Notes: generated by a model from the sequence alone, not told the origin. A stretch of DNA of 60,815 nt from Kineococcus rubinsiae (GCF_011839805.1 NZ_VWPY01000024.1:1-60815); one strand, 5' to 3'. Positions 45,886-54,723 are shown, counted from the first letter of the stretch. Translations and numbers: made by a program.

Positions 45886-46956
45886 GTGCGCGGGGCCGAG
45901 CTGGCGGCGGTGTACTACGCCCGCGCCGTCCGCCCGCTGCTCGACCGGCACTGGCCGGAGCTGCCCCACGCCGCGGGGCGGTGGGGCGCGGGCTCGGACG
46001 TCCTCGGCCTGGACGACGAGGTCTCCCGCGACCACGACTGGGGCCTGCGGCTGACGCTGCTCGTGCCGCCCGGCCACGTCGGCCCCGTGGACGAGGCCCT
46101 GGCCGCGGAGCTGCCCGCCGAGGTGGCCGGGCACCCGGCGCGCTTCGCCACGACGTCGGACCCCACGGCGCGGCACCGGGTCGAGGTCTCCACCGTCGCC
46201 GGCGTGGCCACCGCCCGCCTCGGCCTGGACGCCACGGGGCCCTGGGACGCGCTGGACTGGCTGAGCCTCACGGGGCAGGCCGTGCTGGAGGTCACCGCCG
46301 GTCCGGTCCTCACCGACACCGCGGGGGAGCTGACCCGGCTGCGCGAGCGCCTGACCTGGTACCCCGACGAGGTGTGGCGCCACGTCGTGGCCTGCGACTG
46401 GGTGCGGCTGCAGCAGGAGCTGCCCTTCGTGGGGCGCACCGCCGAGCGCGGCGACGACCTGGGCTCACGGCTCATCACGGCCCGCCTGGCCCGGGTCGCG
46501 GTGCACCTCGGGTTCCTGCTGGAGCGCACGTGGCCGCCCTACGCGAAGTGGACGGGCACCCTCTTCGACCGGCTGCCCCGCGCGGGCGCCGTGGGACCGC
46601 TGCTGTCCGCGGCCGTGCGGGCGGAGCGCTGGCCCGAGCGCGAGGCCGCCCTCGTCGCGGCGCTCGAGGACCTGCTGGGGGTGCAGCGCGCCGCGGGCCT
46701 GCCGGCGCCGGAGCGGGCCACGGAGCCCTTCCACGACCGGCCCTACCGCGGGGTCGCCGACGACGTGGTGGCCCGGCTCCGCGCGGACCTGCGCGACCCG
46801 CAGCTGCGCGCGCTGCCCCCGGGCGTCGGGTCGCTCGAGCAGTGCGTCGACAACGTCGACGTCCTCGTCGCGACCGAGCGCCGCGGCGCGCTGCTGTGGG
46901 CGGCGGCGGGCGGGGTGGGGCGCGCCCCCGGGGGCGGGGGAGGGGACAGGCCCTAG
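45886..46956 (+). CDS. DUF4037 protein, nucleotidyltransferase-like
   Basis: 356 aa. GSDVLGLDDEVSRDHDWGLR (about 36-55) is the DUF4037 hallmark, resembling the GS...DxD active site of the nucleotidyltransferase fold; the following helical domain (about 150-300) is typical. No biochemical role is established that I can name. GTG at 45886, 18 bases after the quinone-reductase-like gene. Its TAG stop is also the first three bases of a TAGCCT box for the next gene. Confidence 0.8.
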   Translation: MRGAELAAVYYARAVRPLLDRHWPELPHAAGRWGAGSDVLGLDDEVSRDHDWGLRLTLLVPPGHVGPVDEALAAELPAEVAGHPARFATTSDPTARHRVEVSTVAGVATARLGLDATGPWDALDWLSLTGQAVLEVTAGPVLTDTAGELTRLRERLTWYPDEVWRHVVACDWVRLQQELPFVGRTAERGDDLGSRLITARLARVAVHLGFLLERTWPPYAKWTGTLFDRLPRAGAVGPLLSAAVRAERWPEREAALVAALEDLLGVQRAAGLPAPERATEPFHDRPYRGVADDVVARLRADLRDPQLRALPPGVGSLEQCVDNVDVLVATERRGALLWAAAGGVGRAPGGGGGDRP

Positions 46957-46959
46957 CCT
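46954..46959 (+). promoter_or_regulatory. -10 box (TAGCCT) overlapping a stop codon
   Basis: TAGCCT begins with the DUF4037 stop TAG and ends seven bases before the GTG of the serine hydrolase gene. No Shine-Dalgarno is seen ahead of that GTG. A leaderless transcript starting at or next to the GTG is likely. Confidence 0.5.
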
Positions 46960-46966
46960 CACCTGC

Positions 46967-48406
46967 GTGACGGAGCTCCAGCGCAGCGGTCCGGCCGCCC
47001 AGGGCGTCGACGCCCGCGGCATCGACGCCCTCCTCGACGCCCTCGAGGCCACCCCGGGGATCGAACCCCACGGCTTGGTCGTGCTGCGGCACGGCCACGT
47101 CGTCGCCGAGGGGTGGTGGGCCCCCTACACGGCCGAGCGCCCCCACCTCCTCTACTCGTTCAGCAAGAGCGTGACGTCCACCGCGGTCGGCCTCGCCGCC
47201 GCCGAGGGCCTGCTCACGCTCGACGACACCGTGCTCTCGCACTTCCCGGAGCTCGACGCCGAGGTCACCGACCCGCGCAGCCGCTCGATGCGGATCCGCG
47301 ACGTCGCCGCGATGGCCAGCGGGCACCGGCAGGAGATGGTCGAGGCCGCGCACCGCGAGGACCCGGCGGACCTGGTCCGCGGGTTCCTGCGCCTGCCGCC
47401 CGAGCAGGACCCGGGCACCGTGTTCACCTACAACCAGCCGTGCACCTTCGCCCTCGCGGCGATCGTCCAGCGCGTCACCGGGCAGCCGCTGACGGAGTAC
47501 CTGCGGCCCCGGCTGTTCGACCCGCTGGGCATCGGCGAGGTCGGCTGGCAGCGCGACGCCTCGGGGCGCGAGATCGGCTACTCGGGCCTGCACGCCCCGA
47601 CCGAGGCGATCGCGGCCGTCGGTCAGCTGTACCTGCAGCGCGGCGAGTGGCAGGGCCGGCAGCTGCTGCCCGCGGCCTACGTCGAGGAGGCCACGCGGGC
47701 CCACATCAGCACCGCCGCGGAGGAGAACCCGGACTGGGCGCTCGGGTACGGCTTCCAGTTCTGGCTGTCCACGCACGGCTACCGCGGCGACGGGGCCTAC
47801 GGGCAGTTCTGCCTCGTCCTGCCCGAGCACGACGCCGTCGTCGCCATGACGACGGCGGCCACGGACACGCAGGCCCAGCTCCGCGCCGTCTGGGAGCACC
47901 TCGTCCCCGCCTTCGCCGACGCCGCGCTGGAGCCCGACGAGGCGGCCGAGACCGCGCTGGCGTCCCGGCTCGCGGCACTCGCCCTGCCCGCGCCGGGTGC
48001 GGCGCTGACGAGCGCCCCCGACGACGCGGCCGCGTGGGCGGGCGCCTTCGCGCCGGCCGACGCGAGCGCCCCCGGGCCCGCACCGCAGCAGGTCCTGCTC
48101 GACGGCGGGGCGGACGGCTGGACCCTCGTCCTGGCCGAGGGCGACGTCCGCCTCGAGGCGGGTCTCGGCACGGGGGAGTGGGTCGTCTCCGCACCGCAGG
48201 GCCCCGACGGCCTCGCCGTGCCGGTCGCGGTGAGCGGCGGGTGGCGCGCGGACGGCGCGCTGGAGGTCGCCGTGCAGTTCCTCGAGACGCCGCACCGGCT
48301 GGTGCTGGTCCTGACGCTCGACGGGCGCACGTTCACCACGGCGTGGGCGACGCAGCCCCTGCACGCCAGCCCCCTGTGGCACCTGAGGTCCCCCGTCCGC
48401 GGCTGA
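46967..48406 (+). CDS. Serine hydrolase, beta-lactamase/class C fold
   Basis: A 479-aa cytoplasmic-looking enzyme (no signal peptide). The nucleophile motif S-F-S-K (S64-K67) is intact in LYSFSKSVTST. The Tyr motif reads TYNQP (about 150) instead of YxN. GHRQEM and GDGAYGQFCLVLP occupy the usual third-motif region. A C-terminal beta domain (about 330-479) follows the catalytic one. The family covers esterases, D-aminopeptidases and PBP-like enzymes; the substrate is not deducible. Confidence 0.87.
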   Translation: MTELQRSGPAAQGVDARGIDALLDALEATPGIEPHGLVVLRHGHVVAEGWWAPYTAERPHLLYSFSKSVTSTAVGLAAAEGLLTLDDTVLSHFPELDAEVTDPRSRSMRIRDVAAMASGHRQEMVEAAHREDPADLVRGFLRLPPEQDPGTVFTYNQPCTFALAAIVQRVTGQPLTEYLRPRLFDPLGIGEVGWQRDASGREIGYSGLHAPTEAIAAVGQLYLQRGEWQGRQLLPAAYVEEATRAHISTAAEENPDWALGYGFQFWLSTHGYRGDGAYGQFCLVLPEHDAVVAMTTAATDTQAQLRAVWEHLVPAFADAALEPDEAAETALASRLAALALPAPGAALTSAPDDAAAWAGAFAPADASAPGPAPQQVLLDGGADGWTLVLAEGDVRLEAGLGTGEWVVSAPQGPDGLAVPVAVSGGWRADGALEVAVQFLETPHRLVLVLTLDGRTFTTAWATQPLHASPLWHLRSPVRG

Positions 48407-48416
48407 CCCGCCCCGC

Positions 48417-48441
48417 GGGAGGACCCGTCGCGGGTCCTCCC
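48417..48441. terminator. Bidirectional terminator between convergent hydrolase genes
   Basis: A perfect 11-bp stem (48417-48427 and 48431-48441) with a TCG loop, centred between the two convergent serine hydrolase genes; a short G run follows. Confidence 0.75.
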
Positions 48442-48451
48442 ACTGGGGGGT

Positions 48452-49675
48452 TCACGGGCACGTGCTCGCGAGCCCCGCGACGAGGACCGCGTTCATCGGC
48501 CGCTCCAGGGGGTCGGCGGCCGGGTCGGTGGCCGTGCCCGTCCAGACCAGGGTCGTCTGCCGCCGCCCGTCGGGGGAGGACAGCGAGATCGAGCGGTAGC
48601 CGATCCCGTTGCCGCGCTGGCCGAACACCAGCTCCGGCGGGACGGCGCCGCACGCGTCGCCGCCGGCCAGCAGGCCCAGGCCGTAGCCCTCGACGCCGAT
48701 CTCCTGCATCGCCGCGACCCCGGCGGGTGAGACGAGCCGGTGGGAGAACAGGGCGCGGAAGAACCGCGAGACGTCGCCCGCGGTGGAGACGAGGGCCGCG
48801 CCCGCGGACCACACCGACGGTTCCTGCACCGTGGTGTCGACGGCGCCACCGGCCGGGTCCGGGCCGGTGAACAGGTAGCCGCGCAGGGCGTCCCCGGGCA
48901 TCGCCGTCGTGGTCGGGAACTCCGTCGCCGTCATCCCCGCGGGCCCGAACACCCTGTCTCGCAGCACCTCCGGGAGATCCTGCCCGGTCACGTGGCGCAC
49001 GAGCATCCCGAGGACGACGTAGTTCTCGTTGGAGTAGGAGAACCGCGTGCCGGGCGCGGCCGTCCACGGCCGGCGCAGCGCGTCGGCCACGAGCTCCTCG
49101 TCGCTCCAGCGGTGGGCGACCGCGGCCGTCAGCTCCTGCGCGGTGGAGCCGTCGAGCGCGCTCGAGCTCGGCAGGCCGCTCGTGTGGTCGAGCAGCTGGC
49201 GCACGGTCACGCCCCGCTCGGGCGGCAGCACCCCGGGCAGGACGGCGTCCACCGGGTCGTCGAGGCCGAAGCGGCCCTCCTCCGCGAGCTGCACGACGAC
49301 GGTGGCGACCACGGCCTTCGTGGTGCTCGCGATCCGGACCGGCGCGTCGACCGTGGCGGGAGCCCCGCTCGTGCGGTCGGCGATCCCGGCGGCGCCGCTG
49401 GACACCCGGTCGCCGTCGCGGACGTCCGCGACCGCGCCCACGGCGCCGGCCGCGACGAGGGCGTCCAGGGCCGCGCGGACGTCGGCGGGCAGCGGTGCGG
49501 CGGCCGGGGTGGTGGTGGTGGGCGGGGTGGTGGCGGGCGGAGTGGTGGAGGTCGCCGAGGGGGTGCCGTCACCCGCGGTCGCGGGGGAGCAGCCCGCCAG
49601 CAGGAGCACCGCGGCCGCGGCGCCGGCGGTCGCAGGACGGAGGATCCGGCCGGGGTTCCACGCGGGGAGGTCCAT
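48452..49675 (-). CDS. Serine hydrolase lipoprotein (class C / DD-peptidase type)
   Basis: 407 aa. The N-terminus carries a signal and lipobox (VLLLAGCSP, Cys about 29) followed by a Thr/Pro/Ala linker (about 35-60), so the enzyme should be anchored outside the membrane. Active-site motifs are standard: S-T-T-K (about 117-120) and Y-S-N in FSYSNENYVVLG (about 215), plus QLLDHTSGLPSS. It could trim peptidoglycan peptides or act as an esterase. ATG start. Independent of the convergent hydrolase, to which it is only distantly similar. Confidence 0.88.
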   Translation of the reverse strand: MDLPAWNPGRILRPATAGAAAAVLLLAGCSPATAGDGTPSATSTTPPATTPPTTTTPAAAPLPADVRAALDALVAAGAVGAVADVRDGDRVSSGAAGIADRTSGAPATVDAPVRIASTTKAVVATVVVQLAEEGRFGLDDPVDAVLPGVLPPERGVTVRQLLDHTSGLPSSSALDGSTAQELTAAVAHRWSDEELVADALRRPWTAAPGTRFSYSNENYVVLGMLVRHVTGQDLPEVLRDRVFGPAGMTATEFPTTTAMPGDALRGYLFTGPDPAGGAVDTTVQEPSVWSAGAALVSTAGDVSRFFRALFSHRLVSPAGVAAMQEIGVEGYGLGLLAGGDACGAVPPELVFGQRGNGIGYRSISLSSPDGRRQTTLVWTGTATDPAADPLERPMNAVLVAGLASTCP

Positions 49676-50043
49676 GCCCCGAGCCTGCCCGCGGCCCGGG
49701 GCGGGGACCCGTGCCGCGGCGCACGAGGATCCGTGAACTCCTCACGGGTCGCCCGTGCCGGACGCGGAGACGGCCACCCCGCCCGGGGGCGAGGTGGCCG
49801 GTCCGCCGGTGACCGTCCGTCAGTCGCCTCGCGGCGGTTCGCCGCTCGAAGCGGCTGGGGTGAGGCCCGGGGACATGGTCGGAAACGGTCACTCCCGTCA
49901 GGTGTCGGCACGCCGGGCCCCCGACTGCAGCCCCTAGGGTCGGCGGACCGCCACCCCGAGGAGACCGCCGCACCGCCGCACCGCCGCCCGCAACCCCAGC
50001 GCCCCTGTCGCCCGCACCCCCGCGTCCCGCCCCGGCCGGGGCG
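49676..50043. other. 368-bp non-coding stretch
   Basis: Lies between the divergent lipoprotein-hydrolase gene and the aminotransferase pseudogene. It contains an inverted repeat CCGTGA-ACTCC-TCACGG (49731-49747), a TAGGGT -10-like box (49935-49940) and an unused-looking GAGGAG (49958-49963). No convincing ORF is seen. The box and ribosome site may be remnants of the expression signals of the pseudogene. Confidence 0.45.
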
Positions 50044-51226
50044 GTGCTGCCCGACGGGCGCCCGGCGGCGGCGGCCTGGACGCTGGACCCGGCCCTGCGG
50101 CACCTCAACCACGGCTCGTTCGGGGCGGTCCCGCGGGTGGCCCAGGAGGCGCAGGCGCGGCTGCGGGCCGAGCTGGAGGCCTCGCCGCAGACGTGATTCT
50201 CGACGCTGCCCGCCCGGCTGGCCGCCGCGCGCGCCCGGGTGGCCCCGCACCTCGGGGTCCGGGCCGACGACCTCGCGTTCGTCCCGAACGCGAGCGGCGG
50301 CGCGAGCGTCGTGTTCGCGAGCCTGCCCGCGCGCCCCGGCCTCGAGGTCGTCGTGACCGACCACGGCTACGGCGCCGTCACGGCCGGGGCCGAGCGGCTC
50401 GCGCGCCGGGCCGGCGGCACGGTGCGCCGCGCCCACGTCCCGCTCGCGGCGAGCGCCGAGGAGGCGTGCGCCGCGGTCGTCGCGGAGTTCGGCGACCGCA
50501 CGGGCCTCGTCGTCGTCGACCACGTCACCTCGCCCACCCGCGCGGTTCCTGCCGGTCGCGGAGATCTCCGCGGCCGCCGCGGAGCGCGGCATCGCCGTCC
50601 TCGTCGACGGCGCCCACGTGCCCGCCCTCGTCGCGGACCCGCTCGCGGGCGTGGCCTGCGACGTGTGGGTCGGGAACCTGCACAAGTTCGCGTGCGCCCC
50701 GCGCGGTGCGGCCGTCCTCGTGGCGCGCGGTCCGCTGGCCCGGCAGCTGCACCCGCTCATCGACTCGTGGGGCTTCGACCAGCCGTTCCCGCACCGCTTC
50801 GACCACCAGGGCACCCTCGACGAGTCCAGCTACCTCGCCGCACCCGTCGCGCTCGAGTTCGTCGAGCAGACGTGGGGCTGGGAGTCGTTGCGTCGCAGCC
50901 TGGCCGAGCTGGCGGAGTTCGGGGCCGCGACGGTCGCGGCGGCGTTCTCCGAGCGCACGGGCGAGGACCACCGGCCGGCCGTCGGGATGCCCGTCGGCCC
51001 GCAGCAGCTGGTCCGGCTGCCCGCGCCGTTCGGGCGGGGCGGGCACGCCGAAGCGGGAGTGCTGCGCGACCGGGTGCTCGCCGAGCTCGGCGTCGAGACC
51101 GCCATCACGGCCTTCGACGGCACGGCGTACCTGCGGGTGTCCGCGCACGCCTACAACACCCCCGACGACTACGAGGACTTCGCGCAGCGCTGCGTCCCCG
51201 TGCTGCTGGACTGGGCCACCGCCTGA
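50044..51226 (+). pseudogene. Class-V aminotransferase (isopenicillin-N-epimerase-like), broken
   Basis: The reading HLNHGSFGAVPRVAQEAQAR starts a typical PLP-dependent class-V aminotransferase of about 390 aa. An in-frame TGA (50194-50196) interrupts it where relatives have a Trp-Phe-like step (QT-stop-FSTLPARL). Later the frame changes near 50541-50550 (one extra base): upstream VVVDHVTSPTRA, downstream FLPVAEISAAAAERGIAVLV. The PLP-Lys region GNLHKFACAPRGAAVLVARG and the C-terminus are intact in the shifted frame. GTG at 50044 would give a normal N-terminus. Two lesions suggest a recent pseudogene, unless both are sequencing errors. Confidence 0.8.
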
Positions 51227-51229
51227 GCG

Positions 51230-51255
51230 GCAGGCCGCGCGCGGGTCAGGCCTGC
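51230..51255. terminator. Candidate terminator between convergent genes
   Basis: GCAGGCC (51230-51236) and GGCCTGC (51249-51255) form a 7-bp stem with a 12-base loop, overlapping the stop of the dehydratase gene. Weak but correctly placed. Confidence 0.4.
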
Positions 51256-53141
51256 TGCGCGGCCAGCCGGACGGCGGCGTCCGCCGCGCCGTAGCCGTCG
51301 TAGCCCCCCACGCGCTGCACGACCTCGACGAACAGCTCCCGGCTCAGGGCCGCGGTGTAGAAGTGCAGGAACTCCCCGTCCGCGTCCCGGTCGTACAGCA
51401 CGTGCGCCGACCGCAGGCGCCGCAGCAGGTCCGGGTCGAGCTGGAACCGCGCCTCGAGGTCGTCGTAGTAGTTCCCGGGGATGGCCAGGACCCGCCCGCC
51501 GCGGGCCGTGAACGCGGCCGCGGCGGCGAACACGTCGGAGCACGCGAACGCGACGTGGCCCGCGCCCGTGGCGCGGCCCGCGAGGAGCGTCGCGGACGGG
51601 ACGACGTTGAGCACCAGCCGGATCCCCGCCGTGCGCGAGCGCAGGGCGCGGCTGCGGACGAGCCCCTGCGGCCCCGGGACGACGGTGACCTCCGAGGGCA
51701 GCAGGTCCAGCACCGACTGGAAGAACAGGGCGGCGGTGTCGAACTCCCCGAACCGCTGGGGCAGGGCGACGTGGTCGACGTGCGTCAGCTCGCCCGCCGA
51801 ACCCGTCGCATCCCCGTCCTCCGGAACCGCCCCGTTCTCCGGCGCGGCCCCGTCCGCGAGGGCGTCGGGGACGAAGTCGGCCAGCCAGCTGTCGTCCGCG
51901 CCGCCGTCGGTGCGGCAGAACTGCACCCACGTCGCGTCGGGTGCGGCCAGCGACGGGATGTCGACCTCACCGGGGCCGACGGCCCGGGTGACGACCGGGG
52001 CCAGCAGCTGCCGGGCGCGGGCGCCCAGGCTCGCGGGGTCGGCCGTCTCCACGCCGAGGGAGGAGATCCGCGCCCGCACGTCGGGCGTGCGCGTGTTGAC
52101 GACGACGCGGACCCCGCCCGCGCTCCACAGCTCCACGGGCCCGCTGCGGTGGGACCCGGTGCGCCGCAGCCCGAGCTGCCCCAGCAGGGTCGTCACGTCA
52201 CCCGCGTGCTGCGGAGAGGTCGCCACCTCGGCGAAGGCCCAGGACGCCGGGGCGGGCGCGACGGGCAGCACCGGCAGCGCGACCGCGCTGACCGCGAGAG
52301 CCTCTGAGGGAGCGGGTGCGCACCCGGGCCGGGCCGCGACCCGGTCGGCCAGCTGCCGCAGCGACCGCATGGCGTCCACCGCCGTCCCGCGCGGGTCGGA
52401 CTGGCGGAAGACGTCGTTGAACACCTCCAGCGACAGCGGCCCGGTGTAGCCCGCGGCGAGGACGTCGGCGAGGAACCCCTCGAGGTCGAACGCGCCCTGG
52501 CCGGGGAAGCAGCGGTGGTGCCGGCTCCAGGGCAGCACGTCCATGGACATCCGCGGCGCGTCGGACAGCTGCAGGAAGAACAGCTCCCCGGGGCGCACGT
52601 CGGCGAGGCCGCCGGTGTCGTCGCCGCGGGAGAGGACGTGGAAGGAGTCGAGGCAGACGCCCACGGCCGGGTGGTCGGCGGCGCGCGCGATGCGCAGCGA
52701 GTGCCGGTAGTCGTCGACGTGGCTGCCCCAGGCGAGCGCCTCGTAGGCCAGCCGCACCCCGTGCTCCGCGGCGACCGCACCCAGGTCGTGCAGCTGCGCG
52801 GCCAGCCGGTCGTCGTCGCGCACGGCCCCGGGGTGCACGGAGGAGCAGACGAGCAGGAGGTCGGTGCCGAGTTCGCGCGCGACCTCGCACTTGCGGTGCA
52901 GGCGGTGGTGGACACGTGCGACCTCCGCCGGGTCGACGTGGTCGGGGTCCCGGAAGGGCTGGAACAGGGACACCGCGAGGCCGAGGTCCGCCGCCCGGCG
53001 CCGCACCTCGGCCGGGGTCAGCGCGCAGCTCAGCAGGTCGGGTTCGAACACCTCGACGGCGTCGAAGCCCGCCGCCGCCGCCGCGGCCAGCTTCTCGGGC
53101 AGGGGACCGGACAGGCAGACGGTCGCGATGGAGGTCCGCAC
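51246..53141 (-). CDS. 3-dehydroshikimate dehydratase, QsuB type (fused isomerase-like/HPPD-like)
   Basis: 631 aa. Residues 1-290 form a sugar-phosphate-isomerase-like TIM barrel with metal ligands in YEALAWG (Glu about 135), VCLDSFHVL (Asp, His) and SLEVFND (Glu). Residues 300-631 are a 4-hydroxyphenylpyruvate-dioxygenase-like vicinal-oxygen domain with HVDHVALPQ, GHVAFACSD and FVEVVQR as likely metal ligands. QsuB-type enzymes turn 3-dehydroshikimate into protocatechuate in quinate/shikimate degradation; the role of the second domain is less clear. GTG at 53141. No other quinate genes are in the window. Confidence 0.88.
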   Translation of the reverse strand: MRTSIATVCLSGPLPEKLAAAAAAGFDAVEVFEPDLLSCALTPAEVRRRAADLGLAVSLFQPFRDPDHVDPAEVARVHHRLHRKCEVARELGTDLLLVCSSVHPGAVRDDDRLAAQLHDLGAVAAEHGVRLAYEALAWGSHVDDYRHSLRIARAADHPAVGVCLDSFHVLSRGDDTGGLADVRPGELFFLQLSDAPRMSMDVLPWSRHHRCFPGQGAFDLEGFLADVLAAGYTGPLSLEVFNDVFRQSDPRGTAVDAMRSLRQLADRVAARPGCAPAPSEALAVSAVALPVLPVAPAPASWAFAEVATSPQHAGDVTTLLGQLGLRRTGSHRSGPVELWSAGGVRVVVNTRTPDVRARISSLGVETADPASLGARARQLLAPVVTRAVGPGEVDIPSLAAPDATWVQFCRTDGGADDSWLADFVPDALADGAAPENGAVPEDGDATGSAGELTHVDHVALPQRFGEFDTAALFFQSVLDLLPSEVTVVPGPQGLVRSRALRSRTAGIRLVLNVVPSATLLAGRATGAGHVAFACSDVFAAAAAFTARGGRVLAIPGNYYDDLEARFQLDPDLLRRLRSAHVLYDRDADGEFLHFYTAALSRELFVEVVQRVGGYDGYGAADAAVRLAAQQA

Positions 53142-53292
53142 GCCTCCACCCTGCCACCCGGGGCCGCCGCGGAGGCGGCGAGGCGGCCCGGTGTCCACCG
53201 TCCGGGCGACCGGCACCGCCCTCCTCGACCCGTGCCCCGACGGCTGGGCCGGGTGCCGCGGGGTGCGGGCGGTGGGCGTCCCGGTGCCCTCG

Positions 53293-53298
53293 TAGGGT
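53293..53298 (+). promoter_or_regulatory. -10 box (TAGGGT) six bases before a GTG
   Basis: TAGGGT ends six bases before the GTG of the HAD phosphatase gene at 53305, and no ribosome site is seen. This is the leaderless arrangement. Confidence 0.5.
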
Positions 53299-53304
53299 CG
53301 GGCC

Positions 53305-54021
53305 GTGGCCCCGACGACCGACCCCAGCCCGCCCACCGCCGCCGTCCCCGGCGCCCGCACCGGTGCGGACGCCGTGACCTCGCGCGCCTTCGCGGCCGTC
53401 CTGTTCGACCTGGACGGCACGCTCGTGGACTCCAGCCAGGCCATCCTGCGCAGCTGGACGACGTGGGCGGTCGAGGCGGAGGTGACGGCCGAGCAGATCG
53501 CCGCGGCCCACGGCCACGGCCGCCCCGCCGCGGAGATCGTCGCCGAGCTGGTCGGTCCGGACGACGTCGCGCGCGCCATCGCCCGCATCGACGAGCTGGA
53601 GACCGCCGACGTCGCCGACGTCGTCCTGCTCCCCGGCGTCGCCGAGGCCCTCGCGGCGCTGCCGCCGCAGCGCTGGGCCGTCGTGACGTCCTGCGGGGCC
53701 CAGCTGGCCGCGGCGCGCCTGCGCGCCGGCGGGGTGCCGCAGCCGTCGGCCCTGGTCACCTTCGACGACGTCGAGCGCGGCAAGCCCGACCCGGCGTGCT
53801 TCCTGCTGGGCGCCGAGCGCCTCGGCGTCGACCCCGCCCACTGCCTCGTCGTCGAGGACGCCCCGGCCGGCCTGAGCGCGGCGCGCGCCGCGGGGTGCGC
53901 GACGCTCGCCGTGCGCACCACCCACCCGCAGGGGCCGCTGGACGCCGACCTCGTCGTGGACCGCCTCACGGCGGTCCGCCTGGTCACCGGGCCCGACGGG
54001 GTCCGCGTCTCCCTCGTCTGA
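53305..54021 (+). CDS. HAD family sugar phosphatase
   Basis: 238 aa with a 20-residue Pro/Ala-rich N-terminal extension. Motif I is VLFDLDGTLVDSS (about 32-44), motif II VVTSCGA (about 125), the motif III Lys is in ERGKPDPACFLLGAERL, and motif IV is VEDAPAGLSAARAAG (about 187). It resembles GPP/phosphoglycolate-type phosphatases acting on sugar phosphates. If the start is further in, at the GTG before TSRAFAAV, the product is a normal 214 aa. Confidence 0.88.
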   Translation: MAPTTDPSPPTAAVPGARTGADAVTSRAFAAVLFDLDGTLVDSSQAILRSWTTWAVEAEVTAEQIAAAHGHGRPAAEIVAELVGPDDVARAIARIDELETADVADVVLLPGVAEALAALPPQRWAVVTSCGAQLAAARLRAGGVPQPSALVTFDDVERGKPDPACFLLGAERLGVDPAHCLVVEDAPAGLSAARAAGCATLAVRTTHPQGPLDADLVVDRLTAVRLVTGPDGVRVSLV

Positions 54022-54201
54022 GGCCCTCGTCCGACATCGCCCCGTCTGACATCGCCGGGTGACGACAGCGGGCGCGACACGCCCCGCGGCCTGCGCGGTC
54101 CCGGGGCGAGGGGCGCGCACCATCAGGGGTGCCGGACCGCGCAGCCCGCGGCGGTCCCGGCCGACGGTGAGCACCGCAGGACGACGACCCCGGGACCCGA
54201 C

Positions 54202-54525
54202 ATGACCACCAGCACCCACACCATCACCTGGACCCACCGCGCCGACGGGTCCCTGCACGCCGAGCTGGCCTGCAGCGCAGCGGTCGGCGCCGACTGCCGG
54301 CTCGTCTGCGTCGACGGCTGCGAGGACGGCGACGCCCACCACCACGTCTACGCCGACGCGGGCCACTGCACCGCCGTGGCGTCCATCCGGGCCGCGGGCG
54401 TGCACCGCGAGTACGCCGGGCCGCCGTCCGTCCCGGCCCGCTCCGGGCCCGTCGAGCTCGTCGCCGACGACGGCTGGGGCTGGCGCTACGCCGAGCCCGC
54501 CGACGCCGGGAGCCTCGCCGCCTGA
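54202..54525 (+). CDS. Small Cys/His-rich hypothetical protein
   Basis: 107 aa. The middle region carries four Cys and four His: CSAAVGADCRLVCVDGCEDG, then DAHHHVYADAGHC. Such spacing suggests a zinc- or other metal-binding fold. Small proteins with a similar Cys-rich plus DAGxC pattern are known from actinobacteriophage genomes, so a phage origin is conceivable, but I cannot verify this. ATG start; the upstream Shine-Dalgarno is poor. Followed by a hairpin. Confidence 0.6.
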   Translation: MTTSTHTITWTHRADGSLHAELACSAAVGADCRLVCVDGCEDGDAHHHVYADAGHCTAVASIRAAGVHREYAGPPSVPARSGPVELVADDGWGWRYAEPADAGSLAA

Positions 54526-54655
54526 ACGCGCCGCCCGAGCCTCCCGACACCCGGCGCGTGTAACGCCCCGGAGGCGGAGCCCGATGGTGCCTCCGGACCC
54601 GGTTGCTGCCCGGACCCCCGAGCGGGCAGCGACCGGGTCCTCGCACGTCCGGAGG
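54526..54655 (+). terminator. Hairpin-rich region upstream of dapA
   Basis: Starts with an 8-bp stem (54526-54533 with 54552-54559), likely the terminator of the small gene. Then CCGGAGGC (54568-54575) can pair with GCCTCCGG (54589-54596). An 18-bp stem with one wobble (54595-54612 with 54623-54640) follows. CCTCCGGAC (54590-54598) can alternatively pair with GTCCGGAGG (54647-54655). Alternative pairing is typical of attenuators, but an ordinary terminator cluster is the simpler reading. Confidence 0.6.
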
Positions 54656-54717
54656 TATCCGGCAGCCCCCGCGACGCCCCGGCCGGGTCGGTCGCCGGGC
54701 GCGGCCCGGGACGGCGG

Positions 54718-54723
54718 TAACCT
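54718..54723 (+). promoter_or_regulatory. -10 box (TAACCT) six bases before the dapA ATG
   Basis: TAACCT (54718-54723) puts +1 at or next to the dapA ATG at 54730. The only purine-rich stretch, GGAG, is one base from the ATG, too close to act as a ribosome site. The -35 is poor. Confidence 0.5.

Noticed and set aside
50194-50196. In-frame TGA as a selenocysteine codon
   Set aside because: The homologous position is not a Cys, no SECIS-like hairpin is evident just downstream, and a second frame lesion follows. A nonsense change or sequencing error is simpler.
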